A stretch of DNA of 64,000 nt from Gluconobacter wancherniae NBRC 103581. GTDB taxonomy: Bacteria > Pseudomonadota > Alphaproteobacteria > Acetobacterales > Acetobacteraceae. Location of the stretch: positions 620,001-684,000 of the forward strand of contig NZ_BJUZ01000002.1 of the NCBI RefSeq assembly GCF_007988885.1, in the 5' to 3' direction. Positions 50,500 through 58,369 of this stretch are shown one piece after another. Position 1 is the stretch's first letter, and every line of letters starts with the position of its first letter. Made by a program: the position numbers and the translations under genes. A model generated the notes under the pieces. That model was given only the letters and a program-made list of their open reading frames with translations, was not told the origin of the DNA and did not search any database.

Positions 50500-52254
50500 A
50501 TGACCAAAGAGAACGCCTTGGATATCGACAGTCGCTCCCTGATAGGGCGGATCTGGCGGGAAGAAATGCGCCAGCACGTTGGACAAATCGTGTCCGTTAT
50601 CGTGTTGACCGTCCTGATGGCAGGACTGACTGCCCTTTATCCGTATGTGATCAAGCGCGCGGTAGATATGTTTGCTGCTCAGGATCCACGGATCCTGTAT
50701 CAGGTTCCGGCCCTGGTGGTCATGGTGACGGGCGCCAAGGCACTCTCGCAATATGGGCAGACAATTGCCGTCCAGACGCTTGTGCTTTCGGTTATCCGCG
50801 GCCTGCAGTCGCGTATGTTTTCACATGCCCTGCGCGCCGATATTTCCCGTATCGAGCAGGACGCGCCAGCGCAGTGGGCGGCTCGCTTTACCACGGACGC
50901 AGTGTCTATTCGTGAGGCCATGATTCGCGTGGTCAATGCCCTTGGGGATGCTGTGACCGTGTTGGGTCTGGTGGTTTCCATGGTTTTGACAGACTGGGAA
51001 CTGAGTTTGATTGCGCTCGTTCTCTATCCTGTTGCAGCCGTGCCGATCCAGAAGTTGGGCAAGAAGATTCGTCGTGCCTCTGGCGGTATGCAGGAGCAGA
51101 TTGGTGAGACATCTGCACTTCTGAACGAAAGCTTTGCGCTGGCCCGGCAGGTTCGGATTTATCGCCTTGAGGATAGTGAGAGTGGCCGTATCGACCACTC
51201 CCTGGACCATCTGCATAATGCGTTCCTGAAAATTGCCAAAGGGCGTGCGCGCGTTGATCCGGTATTGGAAGTATTGGGTGGTGCGGCCATCGCTGCGGTT
51301 CTTGGTTTTGCAGGCTGGCGGGCAGCAATGGGCGGTGCAACGCTTGGCGACTTTACATCTTTCATTACGTCTCTCCTGATTGCCGCGCGACCTGTTCGTG
51401 CACTTGGTTCCATGAATGCTGCGTTGCAGGAGGGGCTTGCTGGAATGTCGCGGGTGTTCAACGTCATTGATGAACCACCTGCCGTGTCAGATCGTCCCGG
51501 CGCGCAGGACCTTCCCCTCGGGAAGGGGCATCTCGCATTTCGCGCAGCATCCTATGACTACGAAGATGGCCGCACGGGTCTGGCCGGGCTTACTCTCGAT
51601 GTGTTGCCAGGTCAGACCGTTGCGCTGGTGGGACCCAGCGGAGCCGGAAAGTCCACGGCACTTTCCCTTATTCCGCGCCTTCATGATGTCAGCGCCGGGC
51701 AGATCCTGCTGGAGGGCGTTGATCTGCGGGAACTGAAGCTCACAAGCCTTCGCGATGCCATCGCCTATGTCAGTCAGGATACAACGCTCTTTGATATGTC
51801 AGTTCTGGAGAATATTCGGATCGGGCGTCCTACTGCCACGCGTGATGAGATCGAAGATGTCTGTCGTATGGCTGCGGTAGATTTTGTTGAGACGCTTCCT
51901 GCGGGGCTTGATACGCGCGTCGGCCCGGGTGGTCGGCGCCTGTCGGGGGGGCAAAGACAACGTGTGGCTCTGGCCCGCGCATTGTTGCGCGACCCGCGGG
52001 TATTGCTGCTGGACGAGGCTACCAGTGCTCTCGATTCAGAAAGCGAGGCACGGGTCCAGACTGCGCTGACTGCGCTTCGCTCAGGGCGGACGACTGTTAT
52101 TGTTGCGCACCGTCTTTCAACGGTTCAGTCGGCAGATCTGATTGTGGTGATGAACGAAGGGCGTGCTGTGGAAGCCGGGACGCATGCAGACCTGCTCCGT
52201 CAGGACGGGCTTTATGCCCGCCTCGTCAGGACTCAATCGCTTGAGGCCGCCTGA
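50500..52254 (+). CDS. ABC exporter (MsbA-like half transporter)
   Basis: A 584-residue fusion of an N-terminal six-helix membrane domain (about 25-310) and a nucleotide-binding domain. Walker A GPSGAGKST is near 377, the signature LSGGQRQRVALARAL near 480, and Walker B VLLLDEATSALD near 503. It acts as a dimer in the inner membrane. It resembles lipid A or drug exporters; substrate unknown. There is no good Shine-Dalgarno before the ATG. Its 3' end overlaps the convergent rppH gene by 22 bases. Confidence 0.92.
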   Translation: MTKENALDIDSRSLIGRIWREEMRQHVGQIVSVIVLTVLMAGLTALYPYVIKRAVDMFAAQDPRILYQVPALVVMVTGAKALSQYGQTIAVQTLVLSVIRGLQSRMFSHALRADISRIEQDAPAQWAARFTTDAVSIREAMIRVVNALGDAVTVLGLVVSMVLTDWELSLIALVLYPVAAVPIQKLGKKIRRASGGMQEQIGETSALLNESFALARQVRIYRLEDSESGRIDHSLDHLHNAFLKIAKGRARVDPVLEVLGGAAIAAVLGFAGWRAAMGGATLGDFTSFITSLLIAARPVRALGSMNAALQEGLAGMSRVFNVIDEPPAVSDRPGAQDLPLGKGHLAFRAASYDYEDGRTGLAGLTLDVLPGQTVALVGPSGAGKSTALSLIPRLHDVSAGQILLEGVDLRELKLTSLRDAIAYVSQDTTLFDMSVLENIRIGRPTATRDEIEDVCRMAAVDFVETLPAGLDTRVGPGGRRLSGGQRQRVALARALLRDPRVLLLDEATSALDSESEARVQTALTALRSGRTTVIVAHRLSTVQSADLIVVMNEGRAVEAGTHADLLRQDGLYARLVRTQSLEAA

Positions 52255-52724
52255 TAGAGAGCGACCAGTTCAGGGAGCAGTACTTCATATAGCGGGCGTT
52301 TGAAGCCAAGTTCCCGCTTAAGGAGGGCTTCGGGGCGAACCCACTCCCAAGCATCAAACTCTGCCGGGAAATGCGTATCGAGCTTGATGTCCATGTCCGA
52401 GCCATCGAAGCCGAGGATGAACCACTTCTGGGTTTGACCGCGATATTTTCCGCCCAGAGCGCGCCCAATGAGGTGTTCGGGCAAATCATACGCGAACCAT
52501 TCTTCGCGTTCTGCGAGAAAACGTGCATTTCGGGTGCCGATTTCTTCTTCCATTTCCCGGAAAGCGGCGTCTTTCGGCTGCTCTCCATCGTCAATGCCGC
52601 CCTGCGGGCACTGCCAGATTCCCCCAGGAAGGTCGGCGCGTCTTGCAATAAAAAGCTCTCCCTTCCTGTTGAAAAGCGCGACGCCGACATTTGGACGGTA
52701 GGGCAGGTTTGCGAAGAGTGTCAT
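52233..52724 (-). CDS. rppH: RNA pyrophosphohydrolase (Nudix)
   Basis: RppH removes pyrophosphate from mRNA 5' ends and starts decay. The 163-residue product has PYRPNVGVALFN, WQCPQGGIDDGE and the Nudix box G..(X5)E..(X7)REMEEEIG (about 42-63), plus the GQTQKWF motif. It is the last gene of the gpmI operon, its start overlaps the yibQ stop, and its 3' end overlaps the ABC gene antisense. Confidence 0.95.
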   Translation of the reverse strand: MTLFANLPYRPNVGVALFNRKGELFIARRADLPGGIWQCPQGGIDDGEQPKDAAFREMEEEIGTRNARFLAEREEWFAYDLPEHLIGRALGGKYRGQTQKWFILGFDGSDMDIKLDTHFPAEFDAWEWVRPEALLKRELGFKRPLYEVLLPELVALYQAASSD

Positions 52725-53830
52725 AGAGATTTTGCTCCTGAAATCTGAGCAGCCTCGGCCTGCTTGTTTGTCGTCTGGCCATCATCAGTGAATGTGGACG
52801 GAGGGACGAGCGTGAAGGCTTTTGCGGCGGGACCTTTCAGCCAGTCTGACAGGTGCTGGATCGCAACGGGGGTAAGGGGGCCAACCATCAGTAATATGCG
52901 GGGAGCAGGGTTCGACGCGCTCGGTAGAAGCGCGGCCAGGTTCGCGTCCAGCGTTGCGGCATCTGTATCGCCATTCAGCCAGTTCGTGGCCGTCATGCCT
53001 TTGGTCTGGCGGCCATCGTCGGGTGAGCCCGCAAGGTAGAGAAGATTATGGCTGGCCATGATTTCGGCAATTGGCGCAAAATCCAGTGTGGTGGCGTAAC
53101 CGCCGTTGGACTGGTCGTCACCGTTTTCGGAAACATCCGTTAGGCCTGTGGCACCCGCCGCCCGATCTAGGCACCATTGCAGCTCCTGCCGATCCTGCAT
53201 TTCGGTATTGCCATATCCCAGAGCATGAGGGCCCTCGTCTACATGTTCGGGGTGGGCACTTTGCATGGGTAACGTGACGAAGACTTCCCGGCCCTGCGAT
53301 CGTGCACGTTGAATGAGATCTGAGATGTCATCGACATACGGGGAAATGCCCAGAGCAACGGGCGCTGGAAGTTTTGCCAGCGCAATCTGTGTCAGCGTGT
53401 CTGAATACCCGATGCCCTGCATGACCACCGCGAGGGCCGGGCGATCTGTCGGAGGCGCAGCGGCGCTGTTGGGTTGCGGTAGCGCCATTGCCGTTGCAGG
53501 AGTATTCGGTGCGCCAATTTTCGGCAGAGAAGTCTCAGTGATTCCTGATGCTGTAATATGTGAAATGGGTTCCGGCTGAGCTTGAGAGATATCCCGGGCA
53601 GGCTGTGGCGTAATTGTTGTTTTGGCGCTTTCCGGTGCGGAAATGGGAGCTGTGGGGCGGTTTTTGATGCCGCCAACAGCAGGATGTGCAGCGCGGTGTC
53701 GGCCATAAAGCCCGACACCGGCAAGGGCTGTCAGGCTGACGGCCCAGAACATGATCAGGAGACGCCCGGCGGAGGGAAGGCGGCTCCAGATCCCTGAAGA
53801 ACGATCATTAGAGGAAGAACTGTTCTGCAC
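52721..53830 (-). CDS. yibQ: Divergent polysaccharide deacetylase (YibQ/DUF610)
   Basis: 369 residues: an N-terminal membrane anchor (about 22-43), a long Pro/Ala/Thr-rich periplasmic linker, and a deacetylase-like NodB-fold domain from RPALAVVMQGIGYS onward, with QSAHPEHVDEGPHALG-type and LDFAPIAE segments. The usual metal-binding His/Asp triad is not evident, as in other members of this divergent family. Position next to ctpA and envC suggests a cell-wall role. Confidence 0.88.
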   Translation of the reverse strand: MQNSSSSNDRSSGIWSRLPSAGRLLIMFWAVSLTALAGVGLYGRHRAAHPAVGGIKNRPTAPISAPESAKTTITPQPARDISQAQPEPISHITASGITETSLPKIGAPNTPATAMALPQPNSAAAPPTDRPALAVVMQGIGYSDTLTQIALAKLPAPVALGISPYVDDISDLIQRARSQGREVFVTLPMQSAHPEHVDEGPHALGYGNTEMQDRQELQWCLDRAAGATGLTDVSENGDDQSNGGYATTLDFAPIAEIMASHNLLYLAGSPDDGRQTKGMTATNWLNGDTDAATLDANLAALLPSASNPAPRILLMVGPLTPVAIQHLSDWLKGPAAKAFTLVPPSTFTDDGQTTNKQAEAAQISGAKSL

Positions 53831-53847
53831 TGTCAGCCTGTATTTTC

Positions 53848-55320
53848 TTAATGATGTTCAGCGGGAGGCTTTGTCGGGGCAACGGCTGGAGCCGATGGCT
53901 TGGTAGCCTTGACCTCAGTTGCCTGTGCGATAGCTGGCGCGGGGTTTGAAATGCCAGCCATTGCATTCACGACCTTAATAGCCTGCTGTAGCTGGAAGTC
54001 TGTTGCAGGCTTTGTCAGATCAAATGTGGGCCAGTCTGCAGGCGGCTTCTTGGGAATGGAGCTTGCAATGGCAGGAAGGTCTGTACGAGGCGTTTCGGCC
54101 GTCCGGTTTCCGCCGATATTCGTCAGGATATGCGTGAGGTCTGCCTCACGATAGCCATAGGAATCGTCGTCCTTGGTTTCCTGCACTGCGATGTCTGGCA
54201 CAATTCCGCGCCCCTGAATGGAGCGGCCTGACGGCGTGTAATAACGTGCCGTCGTAAGACGTACGGCGCCTTGGTCCCCGATGGGAATGAGGGTCTGCAC
54301 CGAACCCTTTCCAAAGGTCTTTTCGCCGAGAATAACGGCGCGTCTGTGATCCTTGAGCGCACCTGCTACAATTTCACTGGCAGAAGCAGAACCACCGTTT
54401 GTCAGCACGACAATGGGCAGGCCGTCTGTAATATCCGTTCCTCGCGCATCCCAGCGCTGATTGTTTTCAGGGTGCCTCCCGCGGATTGATACGATTTCGC
54501 CATCCTTGATGAAGTCATCGGAAACCGCGATGGCCTGATCAAGCTTTCCACCGGGATTGGAGCGAAGGTCCAGAATAAGACCGGTTAGTTTGCCACCGTG
54601 TGCCTTGGCCGCATCGGCATGAAGCTTTTCGAAAGCGGCTTTCATGTCGCTTTCAAGGGCATCATCAAATTCGGTTAGGCGGATATAGCCGGTGCTGCCG
54701 TAAAGCGCAGACCGCACGATCTGAACGTGAACAATCTCGCGGGTAAGGTCGAATGTGAGGGTCTTGCCGGTTTTTGGACGAACGATTGTGAGGCTGATTT
54801 TTGTCCCCGGGTCACCACGCATCTTGCGCACGGCTTCATCCAGCGTCATGCCATCGATACTCTTGTGATCGACCATCGTGATGAAATCGCCGGGCTGGAT
54901 TCCGGCGCGTGCGCCAGGCGTTCCGTCGATAGGGGAAACGACGCGTACATGTCCGGATTCTTCCTGAACCTGCAGACCCAGCCCACCGAACTTGCCCGAA
55001 ATTTCGGTTTGCATGTCATGGAACTGTTTTGCGGTCATATAGGAAGAATGGGGATCGAGATTGCCCACCATTCCGTCCAGAGCGTTGTTGATGAGGTCCT
55101 TGTCCGTTACCGGCTGGACATATTCAGCACGAACCACGTCCATGACTGTTCCCAGAAGGGTTAGCAGGCGGACGGTTTCAGCGCTGTTGTCATGGGAAGA
55201 CACTTCGCGTGCGATGGCACTGGTGAAGGTTCCAGATCCCGTCAGACGCAGGGTGGCCGGGCCTACAACCACGCCAACGACGAAGGCGGTGCCCAGCAGT
55301 AGGCCAGTTCGGAACTTCAT
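53848..55320 (-). CDS. ctpA: C-terminal processing protease, S41 family
   Basis: This is a periplasmic serine protease of 490 residues with an N-terminal signal or anchor, a PDZ domain (about 108-185; FGGLGLQVQEE, GIQPGDFITMVD) and the S41 core. The catalytic pair is readable as Ser313 in SASASEI and Lys338 in FGKGS. A Pro/Ala/Lys-rich tail follows. It probably trims envelope or cell-wall hydrolase proteins. Confidence 0.95.
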   Translation of the reverse strand: MKFRTGLLLGTAFVVGVVVGPATLRLTGSGTFTSAIAREVSSHDNSAETVRLLTLLGTVMDVVRAEYVQPVTDKDLINNALDGMVGNLDPHSSYMTAKQFHDMQTEISGKFGGLGLQVQEESGHVRVVSPIDGTPGARAGIQPGDFITMVDHKSIDGMTLDEAVRKMRGDPGTKISLTIVRPKTGKTLTFDLTREIVHVQIVRSALYGSTGYIRLTEFDDALESDMKAAFEKLHADAAKAHGGKLTGLILDLRSNPGGKLDQAIAVSDDFIKDGEIVSIRGRHPENNQRWDARGTDITDGLPIVVLTNGGSASASEIVAGALKDHRRAVILGEKTFGKGSVQTLIPIGDQGAVRLTTARYYTPSGRSIQGRGIVPDIAVQETKDDDSYGYREADLTHILTNIGGNRTAETPRTDLPAIASSIPKKPPADWPTFDLTKPATDFQLQQAIKVVNAMAGISNPAPAIAQATEVKATKPSAPAVAPTKPPAEHH

Positions 55321-55377
55321 GTGATCTCCATCCTCGGGAACGGGGCTTGAGGTCTGTTATGGGCAGACTACGCCACA

Positions 55378-55415
55378 GTAGATAACCGGTTCGTTAATCT
55401 ACAATCTTACATTGT
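55378..55415. repeat. Two adjacent inverted repeats upstream of ctpA
   Basis: GTAGATAAC (55378-55386) and GTTAATCTAC (55393-55402) form a 9-pair inverted repeat with one bulge. Next to it ACAAT (55401-55405) and ATTGT (55411-55415) form another. They lie in the 139-base envC-ctpA gap, about 60-95 bases before the ctpA start on the minus strand. They may be an operator, an mRNA hairpin or both. Confidence 0.35.
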
Positions 55416-55459
55416 CCTGCGTCCGGCGGAAACCGGCGGCAAGCACCAAGGACACGTAG

Positions 55460-56737
55460 TTAGAGAAACGGTGCCGGATTAACGGTTTGTGCGCCATGTC
55501 TGAGCTGCACAAACAGCATTCCATTTGATGTTGGCATGGAGCCCAGTGCCGCCGAATGCCCAATATTCTGACCGGTGGTAACACCTAGCGTCTGTAGGCC
55601 GGACAATACGAAGCGGTAATTCCGCCCGCAATCCAGAATGAGCATCTGACCAAAGGAACGAAAGGGCCCGGCAAATTCGATTCGGCCCTTACATGGAGCA
55701 TTGACCGTAGCGCCGGAAACGGTGGCGTAGGTGATGCCCGTTGCAGGACCAGCCTCAGTGTCCTGGCTCCAGCGGACAGCGACGCGCCCAGATACGGGTG
55801 CATGGCCGTTGCTGCCTGAGACACCTGTTCCATTGCTGGAAAGCGCTTTTGCCTTTGATGACGCGCGTTGTGCATCCTGAAGGCGATGGGCGCGGATGAG
55901 CGCACGAGCTTCTGCTTCGAGTGCCGCGCGGGCCTGAGCTTCCTGTTTTTCCAGTCTGGTAATTTCCTCCGACAGATCTGCGGCATCCTGCATGGCCTGA
56001 GCCACGGCGTGTCGGGCGTTGAGCGCTGCCTGATCAGCAACTGCCTCCTGTCGCGCGGACTGGTGTGTTCTGGCTGCCGCCGCATCGCGGACGTTCAGCT
56101 GCGATTGGCGAAGTGTCGTCAATTCTTTTTCATGCGATGCCAAAGATGCGCTGATCGTGCGCAACTCTTCCTGACGGGCCTGAAGTTGCTGGGCGCGCTG
56201 TTGTGTCAGGCGGGAAAAGCCCCCGATAATGGAAAGCGCCTCCACGCTCTCTGAAGCGGTTCCGGGGGAGGCAAACAGAGCAGCATTTGGTGCGACCGAA
56301 AGTCTCTCGGCAATTGGGAGAAGGGGTTGTAATGCAGCGTTCTGCTGGGCGATTTCCCTGGAAGCTTCGATCCGCCTGAGTTGGAGGGCGTCGATTGCCG
56401 CAGTGAGATCCAGAATTCGTTTCTGTGTATCGTTTAGCGCAGTTTGCGCGTGCTGTGTTTGATGGCTGAAAGTTGCAGTTTGCGCAGTTTGCAATTTGGC
56501 TCGTTGCTGCGCCTGTAAAGCCGCAGCCTGACGCGCACGGATTGTCGCCGCCTGCTGTACCTGCTTGGCGATGAGTGCCTTGCGGGCAGCCTCTGCACGA
56601 TCAAGAGCGCGCTGCCCAGCGCTGGATGCTGGGGGTGCATGATGGGTGGTGTGGCTGCTTTTATGGGGGGGCGCTGCTCCTGCTGCCGTCACGCAGATGA
56701 GGGGCAGGAGCAGCCAGAAAGCCTTAGTGGCTTTCAA
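55460..56737 (-). CDS. envC: EnvC-like murein hydrolase activator
   Basis: 425 residues: a signal peptide (cleavage near AGAA), a long Ala/Gln-rich coiled coil (about 40-280) and a C-terminal LytM/M23-like domain. The zinc ligands of active M23 peptidases (HxGxD and HxH) are missing: the equivalents read GITYATV and FVQLRHG. So it is probably a non-catalytic amidase activator, as E. coli EnvC. Its start overlaps the gpmI end by 14 bases. Confidence 0.92.
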   Translation of the reverse strand: MKATKAFWLLLPLICVTAAGAAPPHKSSHTTHHAPPASSAGQRALDRAEAARKALIAKQVQQAATIRARQAAALQAQQRAKLQTAQTATFSHQTQHAQTALNDTQKRILDLTAAIDALQLRRIEASREIAQQNAALQPLLPIAERLSVAPNAALFASPGTASESVEALSIIGGFSRLTQQRAQQLQARQEELRTISASLASHEKELTTLRQSQLNVRDAAAARTHQSARQEAVADQAALNARHAVAQAMQDAADLSEEITRLEKQEAQARAALEAEARALIRAHRLQDAQRASSKAKALSSNGTGVSGSNGHAPVSGRVAVRWSQDTEAGPATGITYATVSGATVNAPCKGRIEFAGPFRSFGQMLILDCGRNYRFVLSGLQTLGVTTGQNIGHSAALGSMPTSNGMLFVQLRHGAQTVNPAPFL

Positions 56738-58262
56738 GCAGTGATACGCCCGTCATTGCAGGAGGCTGTGTCAGACCCAGAAGGGCGAGAATGGTTGGTG
56801 CAAGATCTGCGAGCCTGCCGTCATGGACCGTCTGGCCATCGGCGTGAGCCAGCAGGAATGGCACGGTATTGAGGGTATGTGCGGTGTGCACGCCGCCTGT
56901 CTGTGGATCGCGCATGGTTTCACAGTTTCCATGATCAGCCGTCACGAGCAGGATGCCACCGGCTTTGACGATCGCGTCGTTGATACGGCCCAGGCCCTGA
57001 TCAACAGCTTCACAGGCCTTGATGGCAGCAGGAAGAGAGCCAGTGTGCCCGACCATGTCCGGGTTTGCGAAGTTCAGTATGATCATGTCGAAACGGCCCG
57101 ATTCAATGCCTTCGACGGCTCGGTCGGTCAGTTCGGGAGCCGACATTTCCGGCTGAAGATCATATGTGGCCACTTTGGGTGACGCCACCATGATCCGTTC
57201 TTCTCCGGGTAGCTGCACTTCTCGGCCACCATTAAGGAAGTATGTGACATGAGGGTATTTTTCGGTTTCAGCCATACGAAGCTGTGTCATGCCCGCATGG
57301 GAAACGACTTCTCCGAGCAGATCCTCAAGCGGAATCTTCGGAAAAAGAACGGTCATGTATGGTGCCAGAACGTCCGAATAACGCGCCATGCCGCATGCAG
57401 CAGCAAAATTTATGAGACGACCGCGCTCGAAGCCCTCAAATTCCGGGATCAGAAGTGCATCCAGTAATTGACGAATGCGATCGGCGCGGAAATTGCATGA
57501 CAGGATACCGTCACCATCTTCCATGCCACCGTAGTTGCCCAGTACCGTAGGAATGATGAACTCGTCGCCTTTGTCTTCGGCATAGTGCGCCTTGATAACA
57601 TCAAGAGCGCTTTCAGAATGTGGGCCTACCCCGTCTCGCACGGCATAAAGTGCCAGACCCGTTCGTTCCCAACGGTGGTCGCGATCCATGGCGTAGTAGC
57701 GTCCACTGATCGTAGCAACCGTAACGGAAGCTGGCAGGTCGTGGAGCAGAGCTCCGATATAGTCTTCGCCTGAACGGGGAGGTGTGTCGCGGCCATCGCT
57801 GAAAATATGTAATGCAACGGGAACGCCGGAAGCGCTGACAATCTTTGCGAGCGCAAGGACATGATCCTGATGTGCATGTACACCGCCGGGCGATATGAGG
57901 CCCATCAGGTGACAGGTCCCACCTGATGCCTTGAGCGCATCAATAAAAGAGACAAGGACCGGATTCTCTGCAAGCGATCCATCGCGAACGCTGCGGGAAA
58001 TACGCGGCAAGTCCTGCATGACGACGCGGCCTGCGCCGATGTTTAGGTGTCCGACTTCGGAGTTGCCCATCTGACCTTCTGGCAGGCCGACATCTTCTCC
58101 GCAGGTTTTCAGGAAAGCATGCGGGCTGGCAGTCCAAAGGGCATCAAACGTGGGAGTGTTGGCCAGCCTTACGGCATTGTCAGATTCATCTTCACGCCAG
58201 CCAAATCCATCGAGGATGGCAAGCATAACGGGGCGGCGAGATGGAGAGGAAGGCTGGGACAC
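56724..58262 (-). CDS. gpmI: 2,3-bisphosphoglycerate-independent phosphoglycerate mutase
   Basis: This enzyme interconverts 3- and 2-phosphoglycerate using two metal ions and a phosphoserine. The 512-residue product starts at GTG 58262, with AGGAG eight bases upstream. The metal ligand Asp18 (LDGFG) and the catalytic Ser68 (GNSEVGHLNIGAGR) are present, as are TADHGNCE and the HTLNTVPF end. It is the first gene of the gpmI-envC-ctpA-yibQ-rppH operon. Confidence 0.97.
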   Translation of the reverse strand: MSQPSSPSRRPVMLAILDGFGWREDESDNAVRLANTPTFDALWTASPHAFLKTCGEDVGLPEGQMGNSEVGHLNIGAGRVVMQDLPRISRSVRDGSLAENPVLVSFIDALKASGGTCHLMGLISPGGVHAHQDHVLALAKIVSASGVPVALHIFSDGRDTPPRSGEDYIGALLHDLPASVTVATISGRYYAMDRDHRWERTGLALYAVRDGVGPHSESALDVIKAHYAEDKGDEFIIPTVLGNYGGMEDGDGILSCNFRADRIRQLLDALLIPEFEGFERGRLINFAAACGMARYSDVLAPYMTVLFPKIPLEDLLGEVVSHAGMTQLRMAETEKYPHVTYFLNGGREVQLPGEERIMVASPKVATYDLQPEMSAPELTDRAVEGIESGRFDMIILNFANPDMVGHTGSLPAAIKACEAVDQGLGRINDAIVKAGGILLVTADHGNCETMRDPQTGGVHTAHTLNTVPFLLAHADGQTVHDGRLADLAPTILALLGLTQPPAMTGVSLLESH

Positions 58263-58369
58263 TGGAAAGCTCCTGGTCGGGAGGCGGAAATAGCACTCCT
58301 CCTGTTATGCCACTTTTCCAGCGTCATGCGAACGCTCCCCAGCATAGATGCGCGAGAGCGTGATGAGTG

